Of a DNA stretch of 64,000 bases, positions 44,188 through 52,774 are shown one piece after another. The notes below the pieces were generated by a model. It did no database searches, was not told the origin of the DNA, and saw only the letters and a list, made by a program, of their open reading frames with translations. The position numbers and the translations under genes are program-made. Source of the DNA: Methanothrix harundinacea (lineage in GTDB: Archaea; Halobacteriota; Methanosarcinia; Methanotrichales; Methanotrichaceae). How positions within the stretch are numbered: position 1 is the first letter of the stretch; each line of letters begins with the position of its first letter. Where the stretch lies: contig DAXT01000018.1 in the NCBI GenBank assembly GCA_002506535.1, forward strand, positions 62,001 to 126,000, given 5' to 3'.

Positions 44188-44406
44188 CTACTTTTTTCTC
44201 GTGACTTTCCTTCGGAGCATGATCATCGAGGTGAGGAAGTAGCTGGAGGCGAAGATCGCCGATGCAAAGAACGAGTCGGTGAGGCTCGGGTTTCCGATAT
44301 AGTCCAGGTACAGGGTGTAGACCAGAAAGAAGATGGCTCCGGCCAACAGGGCCTGGCTGGCCACGCTCCGCCTTCTGAAGTTCGAAAAGATCCTCATGGT
44401 GGGCAC
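44188..44406 (-). CDS. Small membrane protein, two transmembrane segments
   Basis: A 72-residue protein with two hydrophobic segments (about 18-35 and 45-62) and a highly basic C-terminus (RRKVTRKK). It follows the larger membrane protein gene by 8 bp on the same strand and is probably cotranscribed. A T6 run at 44192-44197 encodes the last lysines on the minus strand. No family recognised. Confidence 0.7.
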   Translation of the reverse strand: MPTMRIFSNFRRRSVASQALLAGAIFFLVYTLYLDYIGNPSLTDSFFASAIFASSYFLTSMIMLRRKVTRKK

Positions 44407-44414
44407 CCTCGGAG

Positions 44415-45317
44415 CTAAAGGTACTTCACCTCTTCGTCTCGGACGGTTTCAACTTCTCCGATCTTCCCCGTCCGGGTCATGTAGAGCCTCGTCCACCAGA
44501 CGGTGGTGAGGGGCGATATGACGAGAACGCTCAGGATACCGTTCAACATGCTGAATATCCCGCTGGAGGTCTGCGACCCCGAGAAGGGGATCCCCAGAAA
44601 CTGGACAGCCATGGATACCGCGATGACGACTAGCCAGATCAGAAATACGTCCATCTTGTTGGATGATACAAACCCTATCCCGGATCTTATGGCCGCTATC
44701 GGGCCGAGGCCGCCCACCACCAGGGCGTAGGGAACGACGGCCAGGACGATGGAGACTAGAAGTCCGTAGACCGCTATCAGCAATATCCAGAGGATTATGG
44801 GACCAAATTCGGGCTCGTTCGCCTCGAGGATCCCCATCAGATCTGATAGGAAGGGGAGGGAGAGGACTACGACCCCGGCTATCACGACGACCATCATGAT
44901 GACCTCAGCCGCAAAGAGGTTCAGATAATGGCGCCTTCCGGAGGCCCACATCTCCTTTGTGCTGGTCCTTCCCTTATCTGTCGCCTCTCTCGCCATCCCT
45001 ATCGCCCCGGCGGTGAAGAAGCTGGATGCGAGGTAGATCAAGAGGATCCCTCCGAGGAGGATCGACGCCGCAAGGCCCAGGTTCGTCGCAGACGAGAGGA
45101 GTTTTGCCAGCTCTTCAGGGGATTCGATCTCCCCCGCCGTGGAGAAGACCTCGGGAGATCCGGTGATCAGAGGATAAAAAGCTAGAACCACCATGAAGAT
45201 GGCCAGGATCATCATCGCAACTATCATGAGGACGAAGGGGACGGCGAGGTTGAGGTTCCGCCTCCAGGTCTCAAACCCCTTCCTGATAAGGGTTCCAATA
45301 TCTTCGTACATACGCAT
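44415..45317 (-). CDS. Multi-pass membrane protein (archaeal DUF7847-like)
   Basis: A 300-residue protein with six hydrophobic segments. The N-terminal DIGTLIRKGFETWRRNLNL and the central GMAREATDKGRTSTKEMWAS resemble archaeal membrane proteins related to glycerophosphodiesterase membrane domains. Motif GGLGPIAAIRSGIGFVSSNK is typical of that superfamily. Transport or membrane organisation is possible; no catalytic residues are seen. The 72-residue membrane protein follows immediately. Confidence 0.72.
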   Translation of the reverse strand: MRMYEDIGTLIRKGFETWRRNLNLAVPFVLMIVAMMILAIFMVVLAFYPLITGSPEVFSTAGEIESPEELAKLLSSATNLGLAASILLGGILLIYLASSFFTAGAIGMAREATDKGRTSTKEMWASGRRHYLNLFAAEVIMMVVVIAGVVVLSLPFLSDLMGILEANEPEFGPIILWILLIAVYGLLVSIVLAVVPYALVVGGLGPIAAIRSGIGFVSSNKMDVFLIWLVVIAVSMAVQFLGIPFSGSQTSSGIFSMLNGILSVLVISPLTTVWWTRLYMTRTGKIGEVETVRDEEVKYL

Positions 45318-45438
45318 ATCACTTTAATCTCGGAGGTATAACATTCTTTCGAGAGGGGTTTTGCCGAGGGCCCGGCGGAATACTGCTGATTTATGCTCTT
45401 TCGCAGTGGTCACCCCTTCATAGGTAATCCGTCATAGG

Positions 45439-45921
45439 TCACCCCGTCATATACCACAGCTCGTCGCCGACGTGGTGGACCGATCTGACTGCTTTGCCCG
45501 ATCCCCTCATCTCGGTCCCGGGCAGGAGGGCCATCCCGACGGCCAGAGGCTTTCGATGCCTCTCCTCGACTATCACCACGGGATCGCCGGGGACGATATC
45601 AGGATCCGCCTCCACGATCCCCGGGGCCATAACGTCGGCGCCGTTGACGATGTAGCTGACGGCGCCGGAGTCGACGACCACCACCATCCTCCTCTTTGGG
45701 GGAAACTCGATGGCCCCCCGGACGGTGAAGAAGGGCTTGCCCTCCAGCATCATGAATACAGGCCTTCCCTTCAGGAGGATCAGGTTGAAGTCGTCGTCCG
45801 TCTCGGCGACCTCGAGGGGCAGCCGCTGCAAAGGCGAGGGATCTTCCAGGAACGGCTCGATCAACCTCAGGATCTTCTTCGATTCGCTCCCCTTGAGGTG
45901 GTGCCTGGATTTGATTTTCAT
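45439..45921 (-). CDS. PUA-domain RNA-binding protein (MCT-1/DUF1947-like)
   Basis: About 160 residues starting MKIKSRHHLKGSESKKILRL at the ATG at 45921. The N-terminal domain precedes a C-terminal PUA fold (VVVVDSGAVSYIVNGADVM, APGIVEADPDIVPGDPVVIV). Archaeal homologues resemble MCT-1 and bind RNA during translation or rRNA modification. The TATA box ends about 23 bases before this ATG, so the message is likely leaderless. An ATG at 45930 would give three more residues. Confidence 0.85.
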   Translation of the reverse strand: MKIKSRHHLKGSESKKILRLIEPFLEDPSPLQRLPLEVAETDDDFNLILLKGRPVFMMLEGKPFFTVRGAIEFPPKRRMVVVVDSGAVSYIVNGADVMAPGIVEADPDIVPGDPVVIVEERHRKPLAVGMALLPGTEMRGSGKAVRSVHHVGDELWYMTG

Positions 45922-45943
45922 AAAACCCATATTCCCCGACAGG

Positions 45944-45952
45944 TTTAAATAT
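45944..45952. promoter_or_regulatory. Shared TATA box between PUA and LSm genes
   Basis: TTTAAATAT lies 23 bases from the PUA start on one side and 53 bases from the LSm start on the other. Because TTTAAA is a palindrome, one TBP site could serve both directions. Flanking CAGG and GCAACG could act as BRE elements. Confidence 0.5.
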
Positions 45953-46004
45953 GCAACGTGCAAGTCTCGCCATAGCTTTTGTCTATCCGACTGGAGAGAG
46001 GCCG

Positions 46005-46223
46005 ATGGCTCAGAGACCCCTTGATATTTTAAATGAATCGCTGAACGGGCCCGTTATAGTCAAGCTCAAGGACGGAAGGGCTTTTAGAGGAGAGCTTCAG
46101 GGTTACGACATCCACATGAACCTGGTCCTCGAGAAGACCGAAGAGATCAAAGAGGGAGAAGGTCCAAAGAAGCTCGGAACCGTCGTAGTCCGAGGAGACA
46201 ACGTAGTTTACATTTCACCGTGA
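46005..46223 (+). CDS. LSm (Sm-like) RNA-binding protein
   Basis: A 72-residue protein from the ATG at 46005 ([15 protein letters not shown]), with GGAGAGAGG upstream. The Sm1 motif is [21 protein letters not shown] and Sm2 is [15 protein letters not shown]. Archaeal LSm proteins form rings that bind U-rich RNA. The gene is followed 10 bp later by rpl37e, the common archaeal arrangement. Confidence 0.95.
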   Translation: MAQRPLDILNESLNGPVIVKLKDGRAFRGELQGYDIHMNLVLEKTEEIKEGEGPKKLGTVVVRGDNVVYISP

Positions 46224-46233
46224 GGTTAAATAA

Positions 46234-46416
46234 ATGACAAAAGGCACCCCATCCATGGGAAGGCGCCAGAAGAAGACGCACGTCATGTGTCGTCGCTGTG
46301 GCAAGGTATCCTATAACTTCCATGAAAAGGCCTGCGCATCCTGCGGCTTCGGCAAGTCCAAGAGGCTCCGGGGTTACGGATGGCAGAGATATAGCAGCAA
46401 CTACGGTGGAAACTGA
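46234..46416 (+). CDS. rpl37e: Ribosomal protein L37e
   Basis: A 60-residue large-subunit protein. It begins [19 protein letters not shown] and has the zinc ribbon [20 protein letters not shown], two CxxC pairs. The tail [10 protein letters not shown] is standard. It sits between LSm and purF, with 13 bp before the purF TTG start, so all three are probably one transcript. Confidence 0.97.
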   Translation: MTKGTPSMGRRQKKTHVMCRRCGKVSYNFHEKACASCGFGKSKRLRGYGWQRYSSNYGGN

Positions 46417-46429
46417 ACGGAGGTCCGGG

Positions 46430-47845
46430 TTGCAGGACAAGTGCGGCGTGGTGGGGATCTCCTCGGGGGATCCGTCTCGGAACGTTGCCAAGTCGATCTA
46501 CTACGCCCTTTACGCTCTGCAACATCGGGGCCAGGAGTCGGCCGGGATCTCCGTCTACGACGGGAAGGTCGTCTGGACCCACAAGGCCATGGGTCTCGTC
46601 GCCGAGGTTTTCAACAACGCCCGGATCGACGCCCTGGGAGGAGCCACCGGCATAGGCCACGTCCGTTACTCTACGGCGGGAGAATCGGCGCTCAAGAACA
46701 GCCAGCCTATCCTGGTGAAGTACAGGGAAGGCTCTGTCGCCATCGCCCACAACGGAAACCTCGTCAACGCCGGAAAGCTCAAAGAAGAGCTGGAGGCGGA
46801 GGGGGAGGTCTTTCATTCCACCTCCGACACCGAGGTTATCGCCCGCCTCTTCGTTCGGGCGATGCTGGAGCGGGAGGACCCCGCCGAGGCGGTCAGAACG
46901 GTCATGCGCAAAGCCGTCGGCTCTTACTCCATCGTCATCCTCGTAGGAAACCTCATCATAGCGGCGAGAGACCCCCTGGGGATAAAGCCCCTCTGCGTCG
47001 GCAAGACCGATTCCGACGTCATCATCACCTCCGAGTCCGTCGCCATCGACACCCTCAACGGGACCCTGGTGAGGGACGTCCGTCCCGGGGAGATGGTGAT
47101 CGCAAAAGACGGAGACATCCGGTTCTACCAGCTTTCGCACAACCAGTCTCCAGCCCACTGCGTCTTTGAGTACATCTACTTCGCGCGGCCCGACAGCATC
47201 ATGGACGGCAGGCTCGTCTACGACGTCCGGGTCAAGATCGGGGCCGCCCTCGCCGAGGAGCACCCCTGTGAGGCCGATACTGTGACCCCGGTCCCCGACT
47301 CGGGGATCACCTTCGCCATCGGCTACCACCAGAGGTCCGATATTAAGTACCGGGAGTGTCTGATGAAGAACCGGTATATCGGGAGGACCTTCATCATGCC
47401 CGGCCAGGAGATGAGGGAGACGGCAGTTCGGCTGAAGATGAACACCATCCGCCCCAACATCGAAGGAAAGAAGATCATCATGATCGACGACTCCATCGTT
47501 CGGGGGACGACGAGCCGGCGGATCGTGGACATGGTGAAGTCCGCCGGGGCCGAGGAGATCCACGTCCGGATCGGAAGCCCTCCCATCATGGCCCCCTGCT
47601 ACATGGGGATCGACATGGCGACAAGAGACGAGCTGATCGCCGCCCACAAGACCGTCGCCGGAGTCGAGGCGGTGATCGGTGCGGACTCCCTCGGCTACAT
47701 CAGCCACGAGGGGCTGGTCAAGGCGATCGGCGTCCCCCGGGAGAGCCTCTGCATGGGATGTCTCACTGGGGTCTACCCCATCGAGATCCCCGGCGAGGTC
47801 TGCCGCCTCGCCCAGACGAAGATCACTGAGTTCGTATCTGAGTAA
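46430..47845 (+). CDS. purF: Amidophosphoribosyltransferase (TTG start)
   Basis: A 471-residue enzyme for the first step of purine synthesis. I chose the TTG at 46430 because GGAGGT lies 5 bases upstream and the product then begins MQDKCGVVGI. The nucleophile Cys5 would be exposed after removal of a 4-residue propeptide. The glutaminase domain covers residues 5-240, and the PRPP loop is IIMIDDSIVRGTTSRRIVD near residue 355. Cysteines in ESLCMGCLTG could join a structural Fe-S cluster as in the Bacillus enzyme. Confidence 0.95.
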   Translation: MQDKCGVVGISSGDPSRNVAKSIYYALYALQHRGQESAGISVYDGKVVWTHKAMGLVAEVFNNARIDALGGATGIGHVRYSTAGESALKNSQPILVKYREGSVAIAHNGNLVNAGKLKEELEAEGEVFHSTSDTEVIARLFVRAMLEREDPAEAVRTVMRKAVGSYSIVILVGNLIIAARDPLGIKPLCVGKTDSDVIITSESVAIDTLNGTLVRDVRPGEMVIAKDGDIRFYQLSHNQSPAHCVFEYIYFARPDSIMDGRLVYDVRVKIGAALAEEHPCEADTVTPVPDSGITFAIGYHQRSDIKYRECLMKNRYIGRTFIMPGQEMRETAVRLKMNTIRPNIEGKKIIMIDDSIVRGTTSRRIVDMVKSAGAEEIHVRIGSPPIMAPCYMGIDMATRDELIAAHKTVAGVEAVIGADSLGYISHEGLVKAIGVPRESLCMGCLTGVYPIEIPGEVCRLAQTKITEFVSE

Positions 47846-47846
47846 G

Positions 47847-47880
47847 CCCCGCCTCGGGCGTCGGGGGCGGAGGGGTTTTC
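47847..47880 (+). terminator. GC-rich hairpin and T-run after purF
   Basis: CCCCGCC and a GGCGGAGGGG arm lie just past the purF stop and are followed by TTTT. The stem has a bulge, so the structure is only moderately convincing. Confidence 0.4.
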
Positions 47881-47987
47881 GAGCCCTCATTTTGACGTAG
47901 TTTTTCTGGTTTAGCCACCGAAGTTCGACACCCTCCGCCCCGATCTCCTATCCTCCGGGATCGAGGCGGGTTGCGGGAGCGCCGATA

Positions 47988-48143
47988 GCCGCCCTTACGC
48001 TCCTCAGAACCGCCCTGAAAAAGAAGGACCAGACCGCGGATTTTGCGCCCCGCGACCCCGACTTCGAGTTCATCCGGGACGACCCCCGCTTCAAGGCCCT
48101 GCTGGACGAGTTCTCCGGGGGCGGGGGGAAGGGGCCATCATAG
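47988..48143 (+). pseudogene. C-terminal fragment resembling a TPR-repeat protein
   Basis: A plus-strand frame without its own start reads LTLLRTALKKKDQTADFAPR, then DPDFEFIRDDPRFKALLDEF, then a Gly-rich tail and stop. The DPDFxxIRDDPRFxxLL ending is typical of the last helices of TPR proteins. Nothing upstream in frame continues it, so the 5' part has been lost. Confidence 0.55.
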
Positions 48144-48308
48144 TGACTTTCGCGCCGCCCGGCGGAGCCGTGCTGCGAAGGACGCTCAAAAACTCGCATC
48201 GAGGGGGAAGCCGACGACGCCAACGAAGGCGACATCGCTGCGGCGATGGCAAGAAGGAATTTGAGGATTCAAGATATTAAAAATCGAAGTTCTGACAAAA
48301 TAAGATTG

Positions 48309-48341
48309 TTAGAGGGCCTCAAGCGACCAGTGACCCTCTAA
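48309..48341 (-). terminator. Inverted repeat downstream of the 48367-48648 gene
   Basis: TTAGAGGG at 48309-48316 and CCCTCTAA at 48334-48341 form an 8-bp stem with a 17-base loop. It begins 25 bases past the stop of the minus-strand gene, as expected for a 3' end signal. Confidence 0.5.
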
Positions 48342-48366
48342 AAGGCGGCGGATTTAGATGCGAGAA

Positions 48367-48648
48367 CTACTTGATCTTCGACTCCACCATATCTTCTCTG
48401 AGCTTGCAGAGGCCCTCAGCTCCCCGGACGTAGAACCAGTAGTGGACGACTACCAGTATGCCCCACCCAATGGGGGAGTAATAAACGGCCAAGGATGGAT
48501 CGATCTTTATCGAGCCCATCATGTTGAGGGCTATCCATATTATGTTCACCACCAGATATATGCCCAGATGTAATTTGAAGAGCTTCATCTGGTCGGCGAC
48601 CGTCGCCTCTCGAAAGACCCTCTTATACTCGTCGATAGTTCCAGTCAT
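48367..48648 (-). CDS. Small 2TM-domain membrane protein
   Basis: A 93-residue protein with two hydrophobic segments, at about 27-47 and 57-75. The first is HLGIYLVVNIIWIALNMMGS and the second ends HYWFYVRGAEGLCKL. The layout is that of the bacterial and archaeal 2TM domain family, whose role is unknown. It is monocistronic, with an AT-rich promoter region upstream (48660-48740). Confidence 0.72.
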   Translation of the reverse strand: MTGTIDEYKRVFREATVADQMKLFKLHLGIYLVVNIIWIALNMMGSIKIDPSLAVYYSPIGWGILVVVHYWFYVRGAEGLCKLREDMVESKIK

Positions 48649-48877
48649 AATTCACCACCTTTCTCAACTAATACCATAACAATTTAATTATGCATTCATT
48701 AGATTTAAGCTTAATTGATTATAATAATGATAATTTTATAACTAGATCCGTAAAATGAAGACGCCATACCGGGACAAAAACGCGGTAGGTTCGGGGCTTA
48801 ATTGACTTAACTGTCCCCCCTGCGTCCATATAAGCTCCGAATTCCGCGTCAGTTTTAACTACCTCTGGCCCAAAATA

Positions 48878-49897
48878 ATGTCTTTGGAGGCTTTTAGTTT
48901 GAGAGAGTTCGCAAAACCCAAGGTCGTCGTCAGCAGATGCATCGAGTTCGACCACTGCAGGTATAACGGCCAGATGATCGCGAGCGACTTCGTCGCGAGC
49001 CTCGCCCCTCACGTCGAGTTTCTGCCGGTCTGCCCCGAAGTGGAGATCGGCCTGGGCGTCCCGCGAGATTCGGTTCGTCTCGTCTCTTCGAGCGGAGGGG
49101 GTGGAGAGGCGGAGATCAGGCTCGTCCAGCCGACGACCGGCAGGGACGTCACAGCTGATATGACCTCCTTCGCCACGGGTTATCTTGACTCCGTCGGCGA
49201 CGTCGACGGCTTCATCCTCAAGGCGAGCTCCCCTTCCTGCGGCATCAAGAACACGAAGGTCTATCCAACCGCCGGAAAGTCGGCGGCCCTATCGAGGAGC
49301 GAAAGCGGCCTCTTCGGCGCCGCCGTCATGGCCCGATATCCCGATCTCGCCGTTGAGGACGAGGGGAGGCTGAGGAATCCAAGGATAAAAGAGCACTTCC
49401 TCGCAAAGCTCTTCGCCCTCGCGAGCTTCCGCGAGGCGAAGAGGTCGGGGTCGATGAAGGAACTGGTCCGTTTCCAGACGGAGAACAAGATGCTCCTTCT
49501 GGCCTACCACCAGGCGGAGACGAAGACCCTGGGGAAGATCGTCGCAAACCACGACCACCGCCCCTTCTCCGAGGTCGCAGGCTCGTACGAGCTTCATCTG
49601 AAGAGGGCGCTCTGCAGGCCCCGGAGGTATACCTCCAACATAAACGTCCTGATGCACTTTTTGGGCCACTTCTCTGACCGGCTCTCGGCGGGGGAGCGGG
49701 AGCTGTTCCTTGATAACGTACAGAGGTACCGGGACGGCAAGATCACCATCTGCCCCAACACCACCATCCTCAAGTCCTGGATCGCGCGGTTCGATGACGA
49801 TTACCTATCGAGCCAGACCTTCTTTGAGCCCTACCCCCAGGACCTTGTGGAGGTGGACCCCATCGTCTCCCATCGAGGTAGAGATCTCTGGAGATAA
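48878..49897 (+). CDS. DUF523/DUF1722 fusion protein
   Basis: A 339-residue protein in the normal two-domain order. DUF523, residues 12-165, shows KVVVSRCIEFDHCRYNGQ, LPVCPEVEIGLGVPRD and LKASSPSCGIKNTKVY, whose conserved cysteines could bind a metal or an Fe-S cluster. DUF1722, about 190-310, shows FQTENKMLLLAYHQAETKTL and NVLMHFLGHFS. Homologues are widespread in bacteria (YbgA-like); some are linked with photolyase or tRNA metabolism by context. Function unproven. Confidence 0.9.
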   Translation: MSLEAFSLREFAKPKVVVSRCIEFDHCRYNGQMIASDFVASLAPHVEFLPVCPEVEIGLGVPRDSVRLVSSSGGGGEAEIRLVQPTTGRDVTADMTSFATGYLDSVGDVDGFILKASSPSCGIKNTKVYPTAGKSAALSRSESGLFGAAVMARYPDLAVEDEGRLRNPRIKEHFLAKLFALASFREAKRSGSMKELVRFQTENKMLLLAYHQAETKTLGKIVANHDHRPFSEVAGSYELHLKRALCRPRRYTSNINVLMHFLGHFSDRLSAGERELFLDNVQRYRDGKITICPNTTILKSWIARFDDDYLSSQTFFEPYPQDLVEVDPIVSHRGRDLWR

Positions 49898-49943
49898 AAT
49901 AGAACCCGAAGGAGAGGGCAGGGCGGAGAGAGGACGCGGACCT

Positions 49944-50528
49944 TCAGGCCTCGGCCATCCTCTGGGCCCTCTCCTTCTCCGCCACGAGGACGTTCTCGTT
50001 CAAGATCTGGAGCGCCGAACCGTCTTTCCACCAGGCGAGCCTATCCCGGCCGAGTCCGTCCATGGCCTCGAATATGTCCATGTACTCCCGGTCGTAACTG
50101 GTGTAAACCTGGTCGAGGGGGACCATCGACCTGCCACCGACGGCGGAGAAGGAGGGGTCGACCTCGATCACCTCGCCCTTCTGGTTCTTGACGAGAAGCC
50201 AGAGGTGATCTTTGCCGGTCTCGGCGAAATCTTCGGCGTAGGCGAAGGAGACATCGAACCCGTGGCTCTTGAAGTACCACTCATAAAAGGCTGCCCTCTC
50301 GAAGACGGGAAGGTCCGCAGCGCGGCCCATTATGGAGCTGCTGTACCTGATGACGTCGTCGGGGTTATGGACATCGGCGGGCTTCAGCTCCAGGTAGTAG
50401 GGGTCAGGCATATCCCCGGAGAAATGATCGCCTAGAGTCGAATCCCCAAAGCCGTCGCCGAGGATGCCGTCCCTCCCGCCGTCGCCATCCAGGAGGATGT
50501 AAACTCCCACCACTGCAAAGGCGGCCAA
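49944..50528 (-). CDS. Membrane-anchored protein, transglutaminase-like fold without cysteine
   Basis: A 194-residue frame from a TTG at 50528. It probably starts earlier, at CTG 50552: AGGAGG lies 8 bases before it, and it completes an N-terminal transmembrane helix (KLAKWQIVLLAAFAVVGVYI). The exposed part has AAFYEWYFKSHGFDVSFAYA followed by KDHLWLLVKNQKGEVIEVDP. The spacing of His and Asp is that of a transglutaminase-like domain, but the protein has no cysteine at all, so it may be a pseudoenzyme. The start is 3 to 28 bases from the tubulin-like gene stop, so it is in that operon. Confidence 0.65.
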   Translation of the reverse strand: MAAFAVVGVYILLDGDGGRDGILGDGFGDSTLGDHFSGDMPDPYYLELKPADVHNPDDVIRYSSSIMGRAADLPVFERAAFYEWYFKSHGFDVSFAYAEDFAETGKDHLWLLVKNQKGEVIEVDPSFSAVGGRSMVPLDQVYTSYDREYMDIFEAMDGLGRDRLAWWKDGSALQILNENVLVAEKERAQRMAEA

Positions 50529-50555
50529 TAGGACGATCTGCCATTTAGCCAGCTT

Positions 50556-52130
50556 TCAGCCCTCCTGTAACGTCCTCTTGGGATCGCCACCAGCTCCAAA
50601 GCCCCTTTCCGCTAGAGCCCTGCTAACCTCAGCCTCCACGATCTTCCGGACCTCATCCTCATAGACCTTTCGGCCGCTCTGGTGGGTCTGTTGAGGATCA
50701 AACTCCCGGATCGACCTCTCGAAGATGTTCCTCTCTTCTAGGAAGAACGGCCTCTCGCCGTTCTCGATCTTGAGGAGGGCCTCTTCAAACCGCTTTCGCA
50801 TACCATCGTCGCCGTAGAAGTAATCCTCGATAGCCTTTTTCGTCATCTCCGGCATACCTTGCGAGACGAGGTTTGCCTCGGGGTCGTCCATATACAGGAG
50901 CGCCATCCTGATGACCTTGTGGAGACGGTGCTCCAGGGTCCCCTTCACCTCGCATCCCCTCTCAGCGCCATAGGGGTTTCGGAGGAGGATCAGGATCTCG
51001 TTGGCATGGTTCTCCCCCAGCTTCCTCCAGGGCTCAATCCGCCCTGCTGGAATCCCAGAATACCTGGCGACCGCGCAGACTATCTCCTTCTGGTCGACAA
51101 ACCCTCGAGTGAAGACATAAGCCCTATCGGCCTTTCCCGGATCGCACCCAAAGAGCATTCCCTCCGTCAGGGCTCGTTTGGCAAGTTCGTCTTCAGGGTC
51201 CTTTCTCCTCTTCTCTCTCCAGTAGCAGGGAACTAGGATTGGAGGTCGATTCACCCCCTCTACGAACTTCTCCCGCATCGCAAGGCTCGGCGGGTCCTCC
51301 CCTGGGTAGTGGCGACCGGCGACGAAAGGCCTCATGGCCTGGTGGATGAAATCGTCGATGGCGGAGTAGTCCTGGCCGAGCTTGTCCACCATGATCTGAT
51401 TGTCGACTAGGATGATCCCGTCCACCCCAACGCCGACCGGCTTTGTCATGAGGTCGTAAAGAGAGATCGTCGCCCCCAGGGCCCTCTTCGGCTCCTTCGC
51501 CCTCTGCTGAGGGTCCGTCCCTTCTTCGGTAAGAACCCCCAGTACGAATACCGGATAGGCGGGCCTCTCTCCCCGGATGTACCTGGTGATCGGATTTACG
51601 AAACCCGTCCCCGTTCCTCCGCCGAGAGAGACTATGAATAGGATACCGTCGCACATCTCCGACCCGCTGTTCCCCTGGAGGGCTGCAAGGGTCGTATAGC
51701 CCCTTATCTTATCCCATGCTCCCCTCAGGATGGGGTTCTCCGAGTCGTACTCATTGATGGCGTCCCTCTTTACATCTTCGTCAGTCCCAAAGATCTCGAA
51801 GACGGCCTTGAGAAACTCGGCCTGCCTCATGAACCCCTGCTTCTTGACATCGTACCCATACCGGTCGACGATCAGCTTCGAGGTCTTCGATTCGGAGCCG
51901 ATGACGTCGTGGGGTATGAAAAAGCCGGGATAGCATCCCCTATCCAGGGAGCCGAAGAATCTCTGGTTCTGGGTCTCCTGGACGTCTGCCTCCAGCCATA
52001 GCCCCTTAACTCCCCCGAAGGATACGTGCTCCCCTAGTGACCTGTTTAGGAGGGCGACGTCCTGGTTTTGTAGAAACCGCTCCGCTAGATGCCCTCCACA
52101 GCCCCCGATTCCGACTATGCATAATCTCAT
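50556..52130 (-). CDS. Tubulin/FtsZ-superfamily GTPase (FtsZ-like family)
   Basis: A 524-residue protein from the ATG at 52130 (MRLCIVGIGGCGGHLAERFL), with GGAGG upstream and an ATGA overlap with the preceding gene. The N-terminal loop GIGGCGG and the signature SLGGGTGTGFVNPI near residue 165 are the tubulin GTP-binding motifs and are intact. The middle has DNQIMVDKLGQDYSAIDDFI in place of the canonical synergy loop. The C-terminal 180 residues are long, charged and helical. It is neither a canonical FtsZ nor a CetZ. It resembles the FtsZ-like families predicted to remodel membranes. Neighbours are exported and membrane proteins. Confidence 0.82.
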   Translation of the reverse strand: MRLCIVGIGGCGGHLAERFLQNQDVALLNRSLGEHVSFGGVKGLWLEADVQETQNQRFFGSLDRGCYPGFFIPHDVIGSESKTSKLIVDRYGYDVKKQGFMRQAEFLKAVFEIFGTDEDVKRDAINEYDSENPILRGAWDKIRGYTTLAALQGNSGSEMCDGILFIVSLGGGTGTGFVNPITRYIRGERPAYPVFVLGVLTEEGTDPQQRAKEPKRALGATISLYDLMTKPVGVGVDGIILVDNQIMVDKLGQDYSAIDDFIHQAMRPFVAGRHYPGEDPPSLAMREKFVEGVNRPPILVPCYWREKRRKDPEDELAKRALTEGMLFGCDPGKADRAYVFTRGFVDQKEIVCAVARYSGIPAGRIEPWRKLGENHANEILILLRNPYGAERGCEVKGTLEHRLHKVIRMALLYMDDPEANLVSQGMPEMTKKAIEDYFYGDDGMRKRFEEALLKIENGERPFFLEERNIFERSIREFDPQQTHQSGRKVYEDEVRKIVEAEVSRALAERGFGAGGDPKRTLQEG

Positions 52131-52774
52131 CTCATCCCTCCGAGAGCATCGGCGTAAACAGGCCACAGGAGCGCCGCCTCCGAGGCGAAGAGGGCGAGGA
52201 AGGCAAAGGACCTCGATCCGAGATCGACCTCGGGATATATAGTCCCAAGATTGACGGATAGGAAGATGGAGACGGCAAGGATCGGCACAGCGAACATTAT
52301 GGCGACCTTCATGCTTTTGGAGATCTCGTAATAGGCGTAAACCTTACCCGGGATGAAGGCGGCCGTCACCAGGCTAAATAGGAGGACCAAAAGCCCGAAG
52401 GCAGCAAAACCGAGGGGACCTGAAGCCAGAGCTGAGATCTGGAAGTAGTTGTGCCGGGGGAATATCTCCGGGGTCAGGAAGTAGAAGTAGGCGAAGGCAG
52501 CAAAGAGGAGCATCCAGGCCGCCACGGCGGCAGCGTTGAAGTTTGATCCTTGCCGGGTGAACATCTCCTCCATGATCTCCTCTTTGAGTTTGTCTTTGGA
52601 GATCTTCCCGGCGTTGGCCTTGGGCTCTCCTTTATCATCCACCTTTAACTTGGATGTGGCCGCCACCCTCCGGTACGTCCTCTCCATGTTCAGCAGGTGG
52701 AGGGCTGCGCCTCCAGCCAATAGCAGAAGGAATAGCCCTACGCCGAAGATGCCGTTCAAAAAGAGGCTGGTCAT
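52127..52774 (-). CDS. Multi-pass membrane protein of the tubulin-like operon
   Basis: A 215-residue protein with about five transmembrane segments. The first helix is at residues 5-28, followed by a basic and acidic cytoplasmic segment, about 30-75 (KLKVDDKGEPKANAGKISKD). Four more helices follow, beginning at 80. The cytoplasmic segment could bind the GTPase. It overlaps the tubulin-like gene by ATGA and the upstream gene by 4 bp. No named family recognised. Confidence 0.75.
   Translation of the reverse strand: MTSLFLNGIFGVGLFLLLLAGGAALHLLNMERTYRRVAATSKLKVDDKGEPKANAGKISKDKLKEEIMEEMFTRQGSNFNAAAVAAWMLLFAAFAYFYFLTPEIFPRHNYFQISALASGPLGFAAFGLLVLLFSLVTAAFIPGKVYAYYEISKSMKVAIMFAVPILAVSIFLSVNLGTIYPEVDLGSRSFAFLALFASEAALLWPVYADALGGMR

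Noticed and set aside
46283..47890. 535-codon open frame on the minus strand
   Set aside because: It is antisense to purF, and its Asp/Val/Gly-heavy composition follows from the GC-rich codons of the real gene.
48144..48300. Short plus-strand frame containing MARRNLRIQDIKNRSS
   Set aside because: Lacks a ribosome site and has no coherent upstream frame; it overlaps other equally open frames.
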